DNA of 63,750 nt from Paracoccaceae bacterium (GTDB taxonomy: Bacteria; Pseudomonadota; Alphaproteobacteria; Rhodobacterales; Rhodobacteraceae), in assembly GCA_002708925.1 (NCBI GenBank), contig PAPN01000034.1:1-63750 (forward strand), read 5' to 3'. The notes under the pieces are model-generated. The model was not told where the DNA came from. It searched no databases and saw only the letters and a program-made list of their open reading frames with translations. The translations under genes and the position numbers were made by a program. This document shows positions 1 through 9,321 of this stretch, in pieces (the stretch's first letter is position 1; the number at the start of each line of letters is the position of its first letter).

Positions 1-805
1 CCAGAGCATCAATCGCCCCGTCCAGAACGCCCTCGGCCTTGTCTGACACGCCTTCCAGCCAGCGCAGCGCATCGCCCATCGCGCCCTCGGCCCCGTCATT
101 GCCCAATGCCTGCAAAGCCTTGGCCACATCGTCGCGAATACGTTCAGCGCCCTGCATCATGCGGCGCTTGGTGTCCAGCTCGGTTTCCTCGCCGGGGGCC
201 GGGGCCAGCTTGTCCAGCTCGTCCACCGCATGGCGCAGGAAATCCTCTTCCTCGCGCACGGCAGCCAGGGCGGTTTCGGCGGCGGCCAGGGCCTTGCGCG
301 TGGCAGACCAGTCGCGCCAGGCGCGGCGCACGGCATCCTGTTTGCCCGGATAGGCCCCGAACGTGTCCAGCAGCAGGCGGTGGCCCTTGGGGTCCAGCAG
401 GCCGCGATCGTCATGCTGGCCGTGCAGTTCCAGCAGCGTATCCGAAAGCGCCCGCAGCACCTCGCCCGAGCAGCGCCGGTCATTGACCCAGGCGGTTTTG
501 CGCCCGTCCTTGCGATTCACCCGGCGCAGGATCAGTTCATCCCCGCCGGGCAGGCCCGCCTCGTCCAGAACGGCGTGCGCCGGATGGCCCATGGGCAGAT
601 CGAACACGGCCAGCACCTCGCCCTGATCGGCACCCGCGCGCACCAGTTCCGCCCGCCCCCGCCAGCCCAGAACAAAGCCCAGACTGTCCAGCAGAATGGA
701 CTTACCCGCGCCGGTTTCCCCGGTCAGCACGTTCAGACCGGGCTGGAATTCCAGATCCAGCCGGTCGATGATCAACATGTCTCGGATTTCAACGCTGCGC
801 AGCAT
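1..805 (-). CDS. recN: DNA repair protein RecN, N-terminal part (cut by window edge)
   Basis: RecN is an SMC-like ATPase that acts early in double-strand break repair. Only the first 268 codons are present; the gene continues past base 1. The ATG at 805 is chosen because the product then begins MLRSVEIRDMLIIDRL, the normal RecN opening. Starting at the internal Met10 would remove the first beta strand. The ATP-binding motif GETGAGKS lies at residues 29-36, and the residues after about 180 become charged as expected for entry into the coiled coil. It lies 24 bases after bamD on the same strand, so the two are probably co-transcribed. Confidence 0.93.
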   Translation of the reverse strand, partial: MLRSVEIRDMLIIDRLDLEFQPGLNVLTGETGAGKSILLDSLGFVLGWRGRAELVRAGADQGEVLAVFDLPMGHPAHAVLDEAGLPGGDELILRRVNRKDGRKTAWVNDRRCSGEVLRALSDTLLELHGQHDDRGLLDPKGHRLLLDTFGAYPGKQDAVRRAWRDWSATRKALAAAETALAAVREEEDFLRHAVDELDKLAPAPGEETELDTKRRMMQGAERIRDDVAKALQALGNDGAEGAMGDALRWLEGVSDKAEGVLDGAIDAL

Positions 806-829
806 TCGCCCATCCCATGGCGTACCGGA

Positions 830-1678
830 TCAGAGCCATTCGCCCTTGATCATCTGACGATAGACCTTGCTGAGCCAATTGTTGCCCTTGGCCTTCATTT
901 CCAGCCCACGCCCGGCCAGCAGTTTATAGCTGTCCTGATACCATTCGGTGGATTGGAAGTTATGGCCCAGAATGGCACCCGCGGTCTGGGCCTCGTCGGT
1001 CAGACCCAGCGCCAGATAGGATTCGACCAGACGGTGCAGGGCTTCGGCCGTGTGGCTGGTGGTCTGGAAATCCTCGACCACGACACGGAAACGATTGATC
1101 GCCGAGGAGAAGTGATCGCGCTTCAGATAGAACCGCCCCACCTCCATTTCCTTGCCGGCCAGATGGTCGAAGGCCAGATCGAATTTCAGAATCGCCGAGC
1201 GCGCATATTCGCTGTCCGGGTAGCGCTCGATCACCGTGCGCAGCGCCTGCAACGCCTGGAAGGTCAGGCCCTGATCGCGGCCCACCTCGTCAATCTGATC
1301 GTAATAGCTGAGCGCCAGCAGATACTGCGCATAGGCCGCATCGTCCGAGGTGGGATAGAAGTCAATATAACGCTGCGCAGCGGCACGGCTGTTTTCGTAA
1401 TCCTGATCCTGATGATAGGCATAGGCCTGCATGATCAGCGCGCGTTTGGCCCAGTCGGAATAGGGGTACAGGCGCTCGATCTCAGAGAAGTAGAAGGCCC
1501 CGCGCGACGGGCGGTTGCGCTCCAGCTCATATTCGCCCCGGCCGAAAATCTGCTCGGCCGTGTAGTTTTCCAGAGGGATGCCCCCCTGATCGGCTCGGTT
1601 GCCTTCGCCGCAACCAGCCAGAACCGCAGTGGCCAAAGCCAAACCGAAGACCCATTTTCGGGAACCGCCGCCTGTCAT
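830..1678 (-). CDS. bamD: Outer membrane assembly lipoprotein BamD
   Basis: BamD is the essential lipoprotein of the BAM complex that inserts beta-barrel proteins into the outer membrane. The 282-residue product starts with a short basic stretch and a hydrophobic segment ending in a lipobox (LAGC, lipidated Cys at 23). The rest is tetratricopeptide-like helices with typical BamD phrases such as YTAEQIFGRGEYELE and IERYPDSEYARSA. Length and architecture fit the family. It sits between lpxC and recN on the same strand, the order usual at the 3' end of the dcw region in Rhodobacterales. Confidence 0.95.
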   Translation of the reverse strand: MTGGGSRKWVFGLALATAVLAGCGEGNRADQGGIPLENYTAEQIFGRGEYELERNRPSRGAFYFSEIERLYPYSDWAKRALIMQAYAYHQDQDYENSRAAAQRYIDFYPTSDDAAYAQYLLALSYYDQIDEVGRDQGLTFQALQALRTVIERYPDSEYARSAILKFDLAFDHLAGKEMEVGRFYLKRDHFSSAINRFRVVVEDFQTTSHTAEALHRLVESYLALGLTDEAQTAGAILGHNFQSTEWYQDSYKLLAGRGLEMKAKGNNWLSKVYRQMIKGEWL

Positions 1679-1804
1679 GCCGTCTTTACCTTCTGTGGAC
1701 TGCGCCGGGGCTTGGACCCCGCTTTGCTCAGATCGGTCCTATCACAGAATTTTCCGGTGCAAAACGTCTTTGGTGGATTTCGGCGTTCGGATGCCTGAAC
1801 ACGA

Positions 1805-2725
1805 TTACGCGACAGCGGGCATCTCGTTCACATGAGCGCCCCCCCCAGGCAGGCGAGCCACTTTGCCCGCATCGCATTCCACCATACGGAAGGCCGCCGG
1901 ATCGGCGAACAGCGCGCGCAGCAGATCGTTCGTCAGCGCGTGACCGGCGCGAAAGCCGGTGTAATGCCCCAGAATCGGCGCGCCAGCCAGGTACAGATCC
2001 CCCAGCGCGTCCAGCATTTTGTGGCGCACGGGTTCATCCACATGGCGCAAACCACCCGGCGAGAGGATCTGATCGCCCTCGACAACCACCGCGTTTTCCA
2101 GCGTCCCGCCCAGGGCCAGCCCGTTCGCGTGCATGTAATCCACATCCGCTTTGCGGCAGAAGGTGCGGCTGTCGCACAGCTCGCGCACGAACGAGCCATT
2201 GGCCAGGCGCAGGCTTTTGTCCTGCACACCGATCGCGGCGTCTTCGAAATCAATGTGGAAATCCATGGTCAGGTCATGGCCGGGCTCCAGCCGGGCCCAG
2301 GCCTCGCCTTTGCGAACGTCGATGGGCTTGAGCACCTCAATGGCGCGCACACGGGCGTTCTGCGCGGTCAGGCCTTTCAGCAGAATGGCCCGCACAAACG
2401 GGGCCGAGCTGCCATCCAGAATAGGCACTTCGGGGCCGTCCAGTTCGATCAGGGCATTGTGAATCCCGCACCCTGCCAGCGCGGCCATCACATGTTCAAC
2501 AGTCGAAACCGTGATACCGGCGGCGTTTTCCAGCCGGGTGCACAGGGGCGATTGATTCACCGCATCCCAGCGCGCCGGGATCAGCGCATCCGCGTACAGA
2601 ACATCCGTCCGCTTGAACCAGATCCCATAATCCGCCGAGGCCGGGCGCACCGTCATCCGTGCGGGTTTGCCCGAATGCAGGCCGACTCCGGAAAAGGTCA
2701 CCGCTGATTTCAAGGTATGTTGCAA
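1805..2725 (-). CDS. lpxC: UDP-3-O-acyl-N-acetylglucosamine deacetylase LpxC (TTG start)
   Basis: LpxC performs the committed step of lipid A synthesis, a zinc-dependent deacetylation. With the start at TTG 2725 the product is 306 residues and opens MQHTLKSAVTFSGVGLHSG, which aligns with family N-termini; no in-frame ATG exists upstream. A second TTG at 2737 would add four residues. Zinc ligands are visible as His78 (in VEHVMAAL), His235 and Asp239 (in RHKMLD), with Glu77 next to the first ligand and a catalytic-type His262 (GHALTNDLL). The weak start may help keep the enzyme level low, as LpxC level is critical in other bacteria. ftsZ lies upstream, separated by a strong terminator. Confidence 0.94.
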   Translation of the reverse strand: MQHTLKSAVTFSGVGLHSGKPARMTVRPASADYGIWFKRTDVLYADALIPARWDAVNQSPLCTRLENAAGITVSTVEHVMAALAGCGIHNALIELDGPEVPILDGSSAPFVRAILLKGLTAQNARVRAIEVLKPIDVRKGEAWARLEPGHDLTMDFHIDFEDAAIGVQDKSLRLANGSFVRELCDSRTFCRKADVDYMHANGLALGGTLENAVVVEGDQILSPGGLRHVDEPVRHKMLDALGDLYLAGAPILGHYTGFRAGHALTNDLLRALFADPAAFRMVECDAGKVARLPGGGAHVNEMPAVA

Positions 2726-2879
2726 ACTGATCCCCAACGCCTTTACGGCTTTCTGTCTTGCTTGGGCACATAGTTAAGCTGCGGGTAACAAAGGCTCAAC
2801 TCAATCTTTGTAACGATATGAAACATGCCAATCCGCCGAAGGCGTGATTCTGCCTATCCCCTGGCTATTGCTTTGTTTT

Positions 2880-2909
2880 CAAAAAGGAAAAGCCGCCCAA
2901 AGGGGCGGC
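2880..2909 (-). terminator. Intrinsic terminator after ftsZ
   Basis: A perfect 7-bp GC stem (2892-2898 with 2903-2909, loop of 4) is followed on the minus strand by a T-rich tail. It lies 25 bases after the ftsZ stop, so most ftsZ transcripts should end here and lpxC needs its own promoter in 2738-2880. Confidence 0.85.
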
Positions 2910-2933
2910 CTTTCAATCGTCTTTTCGTCAGAT

Positions 2934-4583
2934 TTAATTCGCCTGACGTCGCAGGAATGCCGGAATTTCGATCCGGTCCTGCTCGGGATTTTCACTGGGC
3001 TGAGGCTCGCCCGCCTGAACCGAGGGCTGCTGACGCAGGGCGGCCTGGGGCGCGCCCTGATGGCTGGCCTCGGCGCCGTGGCCGGTCATCCGGTTGATCA
3101 GCGAGTTGATGCCGAAACGCGGGCGTTCGGCCTCGGGCTGCGGCGCGGCGGCCGGGCGTTCCGCAACCGGAGCCGCCGGACGCGCCGCTGCGGCGGGCGC
3201 TTTGTGCACGGCCGCTTGCAGACGGGCCAGCGCCTCGGGCGAGGGCGTGCCCGCAGCCGGGGCCTTGGGCGCAACGAAGCTTTCGGTCGGGTCTTCGGCC
3301 ACATCGGGCTGGGGCTGGAACTCGGCCACTTGCGGGCGATACACCGGCGGTGGCAAATCGTCCGAGGCAGCATATTCGTCCTCATAGATTTCCTCTGGCG
3401 CCTGGGGGGCGGCAGCAGCCGGAGCCTGAACCGGGGCCGGTGTCTCCAGCTCTTGGAACAGGGTCGGCTCAGCGGGTTCGGCGGCGACAGGCGCAGCCGG
3501 GGCCTCGGCCACAACCGGGGCCGGTGCAGGGGCCGGGGCGGGCTCTTCTGCGGTGACGGTTTGCGTCAGCGGCGCAGCCATCGAGCGGCGCGGCACCGGG
3601 ATTTCCGACACTGTTTCCGAGGCATCAATCCCCGTCGCCACGACGCTGACGCGCATCATGCCTTCCATATCGGTATCCAGGGTCGAGCCGACGATGATAT
3701 TCGCGTCCGGGTCCACCTCTTCGCGGATGCGGTTGGCGGCTTCGTCCAGTTCGAACAGAGTCAGATCGTGCCCGCCGGTGATGTTGATCAGAACACCCTT
3801 GGCGCCGTTCAGGCTGATTTCGTCCAGCAGCGGGTTGGCGATGGCTTTCTCGGCGGCCTGGATGGCGCGATCTTCGCCCTCGGCCTCGCCGGTGCCCATC
3901 ATCGCCTTGCCCATCTCATCCATGACCGAGCGCACATCCGCAAAGTCCAGGTTGATCAGGCCGGGCTTGACCATCAGATCGGTCACACCCTTGACGCCCT
4001 GGTACAGAACGTCGTCGGCCATGGCGAAGGCCTCGGTGAAGGTGGTTTTTTCATTGGCCAGGCGGAATAGGTTCTGGTTGGGAATGATGATCAGGGTATC
4101 GACCATCTTTTGCAGAGTCTCCACGCCTTCCTCGGCCTGGCGCATCCGTTTGGCGCCTTCGAACTGGAAGGGTTTGGTGACAACACCGACGGTCAGAACA
4201 CCCAGCTCACGCGCGGCCTGTGCGATGATCGGCGCGGCCCCCGTTCCGGTGCCCCCGCCCATGCCCGCAGTGATAAAGCACATATGCGCGCCGGCCAGAT
4301 GATCGACGATCTGTTCGATGCTTTCTTCGGCCGCGGCCGAGCCAACCGAGGGGCGCGCGCCCGCGCCCAGACCTTCGGTGACCTTCACGCCCAGCTGCAC
4401 GCGGCTTTGCGATTTGCTTTGTTGCAGGGCCTGCGCATCCGTGTTGGCCACAACGAAATCCACGCCAGCCAGCTGTTTTTCGATCATGTTGTTGACGGCA
4501 TTGCCGCCGGCCCCGCCCACACCGAACACGGTGATACGAGGTTTCAATTCTTCCTGACCGGGCACCGAAAGGTTCAATGTCAT
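2934..4583 (-). CDS. ftsZ: Cell division protein FtsZ
   Basis: FtsZ is the tubulin-like GTPase that forms the division ring. The reading frame is open 25 codons further upstream, but ATG 4583 gives the normal opening [36 protein letters not shown] start and has a GGCGGACAG ribosome-binding sequence. The product is 549 residues. The GTP-binding tubulin signature GGGTGTG is at residues 109-115. After about residue 320 comes a long linker rich in Pro, Ala and Glu, then the conserved C-terminal peptide [14 protein letters not shown] that binds FtsA. The long linker is normal for alphaproteobacteria. Unusually, an RTX gene separates it from ftsA, so ftsZ must be driven by its own upstream region (4584-4953). 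Confidence 0.97.
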   Translation of the reverse strand: MTLNLSVPGQEELKPRITVFGVGGAGGNAVNNMIEKQLAGVDFVVANTDAQALQQSKSQSRVQLGVKVTEGLGAGARPSVGSAAAEESIEQIVDHLAGAHMCFITAGMGGGTGTGAAPIIAQAARELGVLTVGVVTKPFQFEGAKRMRQAEEGVETLQKMVDTLIIIPNQNLFRLANEKTTFTEAFAMADDVLYQGVKGVTDLMVKPGLINLDFADVRSVMDEMGKAMMGTGEAEGEDRAIQAAEKAIANPLLDEISLNGAKGVLINITGGHDLTLFELDEAANRIREEVDPDANIIVGSTLDTDMEGMMRVSVVATGIDASETVSEIPVPRRSMAAPLTQTVTAEEPAPAPAPAPVVAEAPAAPVAAEPAEPTLFQELETPAPVQAPAAAAPQAPEEIYEDEYAASDDLPPPVYRPQVAEFQPQPDVAEDPTESFVAPKAPAAGTPSPEALARLQAAVHKAPAAAARPAAPVAERPAAAPQPEAERPRFGINSLINRMTGHGAEASHQGAPQAALRQQPSVQAGEPQPSENPEQDRIEIPAFLRRQAN

Positions 4584-4953
4584 TGATCTGTCCGCCTGAT
4601 GTTGTCCTGCCTTGAGCAGGTGGTTTTTCTGCCTATTAACCCCCATTGTTACCCACAAGCGCGGGTATCGTCACGCAAAAAACGCAAATTAACCACAAAA
4701 TATAGGGCTTTGCGCCGGTGTACTTGCGGGATTTCGCCGATTTCACCAGATTTGGCAGGCGCGCGCCCAGGCAACACAACAGGCCGAGCGGCCACATCAC
4801 AGGGCCGCAGCGTCTTTGGAGTTTGTTTGGCGCAGTGCTCGATCGCCCATGGGTCCGGCGTAGATCGCCGGTTGTCACCAGATTACAACGCGCCACGCGG
4901 CGCGTCACCCCCCAAAGTTTCCATCTGCTACGGGGAATGACGCGGGGCCTAAA
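4584..4953 (-). promoter_or_regulatory. ftsZ upstream region (370 bases without a gene)
   Basis: This gap between the RTX gene and ftsZ must hold the ftsZ promoter, because ftsA ends in a terminator. A 7-bp hairpin with a 4-base loop (4888-4905) lies just after the RTX stop and lacks a clear T tail. Two TTAACC sequences (around 4636 and 4689, plus strand) resemble half-sites of the cell-cycle regulator CtrA, but I see no full TTAA-N7-TTAA pair. No -35/-10 pair is convincing by eye. The segment near 4640-4715 is AT-richer than its surroundings, as expected for a promoter. Confidence 0.4.
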
Positions 4954-5952
4954 TCAGACAAACATCAAATCATTGATGTCATACACACCATCGACAATCA
5001 GCGTATCCCCGTTTCCGAAATCCAAATAGAGCCCGCTGACAGTCACCCCATTGACCACATGGTTGATTACAGTCGAAGAACTGACAGGGCTGAGATTCAG
5101 AGCCAGATCAATCACATCCACGCCGACCTCGTAGCCCAGCAAAACATCCGCGCCGTCACCGTGATTAAAGATGATCTCGTCCGTGTCGCCATCGGCAAAG
5201 AGATACAGCAGGTCATTCCCCGCCCCGCCCTCAAGCGTATCGGCACCCGCCCCCGCATTCAGCGTATCATCGCCCGCGTCGCCCAGCACCAGATCATTGC
5301 CATCCTCGCCATCGACATAGTCATCGCCCGTCCCGCCATAAACAAAGTCATCCCCGGCCCCGCCGTAAACGCGGTCATTATCGGCATCGCCATAGACGTA
5401 ATCGCTGCCCTGGCCGCCATAGACCGTGTCGTCTCCGTCATCGCCCGACACCATGTCATTGCCCAGACCACCACTGACAATATCTGCGCCGTCCCCGCCA
5501 AAAAGCCAATCAAAGCCCGAGCCACCATCCACATAATCATTGCCCGCGCCGCCAAATACGGTGTCATTGTCAGATCCGGCAAAAACGACGTCATGACCCG
5601 TGCCCGCATCAATCCAATCGAAACCGTCGTCGCCTTCGATCCAATCATGGCCTTCACCGCCATAGATCGTGTCCTGATCGTCTCCGCCTTCCAGCGTGTC
5701 ATTGCCGTCTTCGCCCCGCAGCAGATCATTCCCAGATCCGCCCAGGACCCAATCGTCCCCCGCATTGCCATTGAGCGTATCCGCGCCGCCGTTCCCCAAC
5801 AGCGTGTCATTCCCGCCCAGCCCCGCATAGGTGTTATTTCCAGACCCACCTTCCCAGTAATCATTCCCCGAGGTGCCCTCGTAATCTAAAAATGTCAGAA
5901 AGGAATTTTGAACAATGCCATTTTGAACAGTGCCAAAGATCGAAGTGCTCAT
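4954..5952 (-). CDS. RTX-type calcium-binding repeat protein
   Basis: The 332-residue acidic protein consists mostly of glycine- and aspartate-rich nonapeptides (GGxGxDxUx type) from about residue 28 to 250, which fold as a calcium-bound parallel beta-roll. A non-repeat C-terminal region of about 80 residues (NHGDGADVLLGYEVGVDVIDL onward in part) resembles the secretion-signal end of type I secreted RTX proteins. There is no N-terminal signal peptide, which also fits type I export. A strong AAGGAGG ribosome-binding site precedes ATG 5952. No type I transporter genes are nearby. Its position between ftsA and ftsZ is unexpected; substrate and function are unknown. Confidence 0.85.
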   Translation of the reverse strand: MSTSIFGTVQNGIVQNSFLTFLDYEGTSGNDYWEGGSGNNTYAGLGGNDTLLGNGGADTLNGNAGDDWVLGGSGNDLLRGEDGNDTLEGGDDQDTIYGGEGHDWIEGDDGFDWIDAGTGHDVVFAGSDNDTVFGGAGNDYVDGGSGFDWLFGGDGADIVSGGLGNDMVSGDDGDDTVYGGQGSDYVYGDADNDRVYGGAGDDFVYGGTGDDYVDGEDGNDLVLGDAGDDTLNAGAGADTLEGGAGNDLLYLFADGDTDEIIFNHGDGADVLLGYEVGVDVIDLALNLSPVSSSTVINHVVNGVTVSGLYLDFGNGDTLIVDGVYDINDLMFV

Positions 5953-6056
5953 CCGAGCCTCCTTGTAAGAAATAGAAGTTGCGAAATTATTCCATCTTGA
6001 AAGTGGTCAGACCTTAGCAAATGAACCAGCTCTGTCAGGTCAGGAATTCCCAACCC

Positions 6057-6086
6057 AAAAGGCCGTCTCCACAAGGGAAACGGCCT
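6057..6086 (-). terminator. Intrinsic terminator after ftsA
   Basis: An 11-bp stem with two wobble or A-T positions and a 5-base loop is followed on the minus strand by TTTT. It begins 26 bases after the ftsA stop and should uncouple ftsA from the RTX gene and ftsZ. Confidence 0.75.
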
Positions 6087-6111
6087 GTTTGACGGGTTTT
6101 ACCTGTCAGTT

Positions 6112-7452
6112 TTACCAGTTATCGCGGAACCATTTCACCGCGCGGCGCAGGGATCTGGCGGGGTAGCGCTCGACCGGCAGATCGAAGTCCCACCATTCGT
6201 CCTGTGGATAGGCCGCGAACAGGCACAGGCCCACTGCGCTGGCAAATCCGGGGCCCGTCGCCGCCTGAGGCAGCCCGTGCACCCGCAGCGGACGCCCCAG
6301 CCGTACCTGATGGCCCAAAATCTTGGTCGCCAGCCCGTCCAGGCCGGGGATCTGGCTGCCGCCCCCCGTCAGCACGATCTGCTGGCTGGGCAGGTGATCA
6401 AAACCCGCCGCATCCAGACGGGCGCGCACCTCTTCCAGGATTTCCTCGACCCGCGGGCGCATGATGCCGATCAGCTCGGCGCGGCTGACGGTGCGGCGGT
6501 CATGTTCCCAATCGCCGGTGTCGCCTTCCAGGTCGATCATCTCGCGGTCGTCCATGCCGGTGGCGACGACGCCGCCATAGAAGGTCTTGATCCGTTCGGC
6601 ATTGGTAAAGGGCACCGACAGCCCCATCGAGATGTCCCCCGTGACGTGATCGCCGCCCATACGCACGGTATCGGCATAGATCATGTGTTTTTTCATGAAA
6701 ATCGACAGGCTGGTCGCCCCGCCGCCCAGATCAATACAGGCCGCGCCCAGTTCCTGCTCATCCTCGACCAGCGCGGAAATCCCCGCCACATAGGCCGAGC
6801 TGGCAATCCCCGCCAGCTCCAGATCGCAGCGTTTGACGCAATGGGCCAGGTTCTGGATCGCGGTCGCGTCCACCGTCAGCATATGCATGTCCGCCGACAG
6901 GGTCTGGCCGATCTGCCCGCGCGGATCCGACAGCCCCGAGCGGTGATCCAACGCGAAATTCACCGGCTGCGCGTGCAGGACCTCGCGGCCCGTCGCAGCC
7001 CCGTAATCGGGCACATCACAAGCGGCCAGCACGCGGCTGATGTCCTGCTCGCTGACCAGATTGCCCTCGACATCAATCGCGCCCGCCAATCCATAGCTGC
7101 GCGGGTCGGCCCCTGCGAAACAGGCGATCACGTGATCGACCCGGATATTCGCCATTTTCTGAGCCGCCTGCACCGCCGTGCGGATGGCGCGCTCGGTTTC
7201 CTGCATCGCGTCGATCTCGCCAAAGCGCACCCCGCGCGAACGGGTGGTTGCCGCGCCGATAACGCGGAACCCGGCCTGCCCGGCCATCGGGCCAACGCCC
7301 TCGGCATCCTGGAGCTTGTCGCCACCATCAAAACGCAGCACCAGACAGCCGATTTTCGAGCTGCCCACATCCAGAATTGCTATGACGCCCCGTTGCATGG
7401 CCGCTTTGCGCATGTTCCGCATCGCGCGTTGGGTTTCATAAAGCTCGGTCAT
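6112..7452 (-). CDS. ftsA: Cell division protein FtsA
   Basis: FtsA is the actin-like ATPase that tethers FtsZ filaments to the membrane. The 446-residue product has the phosphate-1 motif AILDVGSSKIG near residues 25-35, the phosphate-2 motif in CIDLGGGATSLSIF and the adenosine motif VLTGGGSQIPGL. The C-terminus ends with a basic amphipathic stretch (RSLRRAVKWFRDNW) that serves as the membrane-targeting helix. It starts 6 bases after the ftsQ stop. The order ftsQ-ftsA is normal, but ftsZ does not follow directly. Confidence 0.96.
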   Translation of the reverse strand: MTELYETQRAMRNMRKAAMQRGVIAILDVGSSKIGCLVLRFDGGDKLQDAEGVGPMAGQAGFRVIGAATTRSRGVRFGEIDAMQETERAIRTAVQAAQKMANIRVDHVIACFAGADPRSYGLAGAIDVEGNLVSEQDISRVLAACDVPDYGAATGREVLHAQPVNFALDHRSGLSDPRGQIGQTLSADMHMLTVDATAIQNLAHCVKRCDLELAGIASSAYVAGISALVEDEQELGAACIDLGGGATSLSIFMKKHMIYADTVRMGGDHVTGDISMGLSVPFTNAERIKTFYGGVVATGMDDREMIDLEGDTGDWEHDRRTVSRAELIGIMRPRVEEILEEVRARLDAAGFDHLPSQQIVLTGGGSQIPGLDGLATKILGHQVRLGRPLRVHGLPQAATGPGFASAVGLCLFAAYPQDEWWDFDLPVERYPARSLRRAVKWFRDNW

Positions 7453-7458
7453 GTTCCG

Positions 7459-8313
7459 TCAGTCTCCTGCACTGATCTTCTTGATCCGCCACCATTCCTC
7501 CACCGCGTCCGGATTCATCCGGATGGTGGGCCGTGCTGCGATACGCATATCCACATGCGCCAGATCGCGCGCCATCATGTCCTGGCTCTGGTTCAGTACC
7601 AGCACCCGCTCAAGGGCCTGCACCGGGTTGTCCACCGGCAACAAAACGCGTTGCCCGCGATCCAGCACCAGATCCCAGCGCCGCTGCCCCATCCGCACCA
7701 GCCCCCGCACCCGAGGCGCCAGCCCCCCCGTAGAGTGCAGGATCTCCAGCGCTTCGGGCACGGCTTTCTCGGCGCCCTGCCCGGCGATGATCGGCATGTT
7801 CTTGTGGGCCAGACGGCCCTGGGCCTCGCCTACGTAATTGCCATCCACGTCCAGCAGCACCAGCCCCTGCCCCGAGCGCCACAGCACCACCGGCACCCGT
7901 TCCTTCAGGTCCACCTGTAGGATGCCGCCGGGTTTGATCCGCACGCTGGCATCGGCCACGGCGGGCAATTCCAGGATCGTTGCGCGGATGTCCTCAAGCG
8001 TCAGATCGAACGAGCTGACGGGGAAATCAATCGCCACAATCTCGCGGATGTCCTCGGTGATCTGGGGGCCCGCGCCATCGACGGCCATCAGCTTGACCAT
8101 AAACTCGGGGCGCGATTCAATCTTGTGGCGGATGTCGCCAAGCGCCAGGCGGATCTCATCCACGCGGTCCTCGTCAGACAGGTAGATCGTGGCCCCACCC
8201 AGCGCCAGGGCAAAGGGCAGCCCCACCCGGATCAGCCCGCGCACCAGCGGGGTCAGCATCATCCGCTGCATCCGATACGCCAGACGCGAGGGCGCGGGAT
8301 CGGCTTTGGGCAT
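7459..8313 (-). CDS. ftsQ: Cell division protein FtsQ
   Basis: FtsQ is a bitopic divisome protein that links early and late division proteins. The chosen ATG at 8313 overlaps the ddl stop by one base (TGATG), giving 284 residues and translational coupling. The product has a short basic cytoplasmic tail, one membrane segment at about residues 25-48, a POTRA-like domain (FPVSSFDLTLEDIRATILELPAVADASVRI) and the FtsQ domain with a DVDGNYV-type turn. A start 13 codons earlier is possible but lies inside ddl and has no ribosome-binding site. Confidence 0.93.
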   Translation of the reverse strand: MPKADPAPSRLAYRMQRMMLTPLVRGLIRVGLPFALALGGATIYLSDEDRVDEIRLALGDIRHKIESRPEFMVKLMAVDGAGPQITEDIREIVAIDFPVSSFDLTLEDIRATILELPAVADASVRIKPGGILQVDLKERVPVVLWRSGQGLVLLDVDGNYVGEAQGRLAHKNMPIIAGQGAEKAVPEALEILHSTGGLAPRVRGLVRMGQRRWDLVLDRGQRVLLPVDNPVQALERVLVLNQSQDMMARDLAHVDMRIAARPTIRMNPDAVEEWWRIKKISAGD

Positions 8314-9227
8314 CACCTGTTGCACGAGGCATCCTCCACCATCCAGCGGCACAGCGCGCCAAAGCCGATCCCGGCCTTTTCGGCCTGTTCGGGCGACAGC
8401 GATGTGGGCGTCATGCCCGGTTGCGTATTGGTTTCCAGCAGGATCAGCCCGTCCAGACCGCGGGCTTCGTCCCAGCGGAAATCGGTCCGGCTGACCCCCC
8501 GGCAGCCCAAGGCCCGATGCGCGCGCAGGGCATAATCCAGGCAGGCGTCAAAAATCTGCGGCGGGATGTCGGCGGGCACCACGTGATGCGATCCGCCCTC
8601 GGCATATTTGGCGTGATAGTCATACCAGCCGTCCACCACAATATCGGTGACGGTCAGCGCGCGGTCCCCCATCACGGTGGTCGTCAGCTCGCGCCCTGGC
8701 ACGTATTGTTCCACCATCAGCGTGTCGGGCATGTCCTCGTTCAGGCTGGGGGGGGCGTTGGCGGCCTCTTGGACGATATAGACACCCACGGACGAGCCCT
8801 CATTATAGGGTTTGACCACATAGGGAGGCTCCATCACATGGCGCGCCTCGACCTCGGGTTTTTCGGCCAGAACACTGTGCGCCACGGGCAGCCCTGCGGC
8901 GCGGTACACCTGTTTCGTGCGTTCCTTATCCATCGCCAAAGACGAGGCCAGAACCCCCGAATGCGTATAAGGCAGGCCCAGCCATTCCAGCAGGCCCTGC
9001 ACACAGCCATCCTCGCCCCAGCGCCCATGCAGGGCGTTGAACACGACATCGGGTTTGATTTCAGACAGTTGCGCAGGCAGATCGCGGCCGGCATCGACCT
9101 CGATCACCTGGAATCCCTCATCCCGCAAAGCAGCGGCGCATTCACGCCCAGAGGACAGGGACACCTCGCGCTCAGCCGAGGGACCGCCCATCAATACCGC
9201 CACTTTCGGGGTTGCCCTGCTCGACAT
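8313..9227 (-). CDS. ddl: D-alanine--D-alanine ligase
   Basis: Ddl joins two D-alanines with ATP to make the dipeptide used by MurF. The ATG at 9227 gives 304 residues, opening [24 protein letters not shown]; the frame continues to a TTG at 9245 that lacks a ribosome-binding site. ATP-grasp features are visible: [16 protein letters not shown] for the nucleotide site and [19 protein letters not shown] for the metal and substrate loop near the C-terminus. It lies between murB and ftsQ and overlaps ftsQ by one base. Confidence 0.96.
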   Translation of the reverse strand: MSSRATPKVAVLMGGPSAEREVSLSSGRECAAALRDEGFQVIEVDAGRDLPAQLSEIKPDVVFNALHGRWGEDGCVQGLLEWLGLPYTHSGVLASSLAMDKERTKQVYRAAGLPVAHSVLAEKPEVEARHVMEPPYVVKPYNEGSSVGVYIVQEAANAPPSLNEDMPDTLMVEQYVPGRELTTTVMGDRALTVTDIVVDGWYDYHAKYAEGGSHHVVPADIPPQIFDACLDYALRAHRALGCRGVSRTDFRWDEARGLDGLILLETNTQPGMTPTSLSPEQAEKAGIGFGALCRWMVEDASCNR

Positions 9228-9321
9228 ACCCACACTGTGCCTCAATTTTCGGGCTGATTTCAGCCCATTATTTGCTCTGATGGCCCGTCTTTGCGGGCCT
9301 GAAACGGGGGTTTAGCGCCCC

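Noticed and set aside
230..1798. 522-residue open frame on the plus strand
   Set aside because: It lies antisense to recN and bamD, has no family sequence and arises from GC-rich codon bias.
4630..4700. CtrA binding site before ftsZ
   Set aside because: Two TTAACC half-sites exist, but no TTAA-N7-TTAA pair, so the claim is not supported beyond a weak note.
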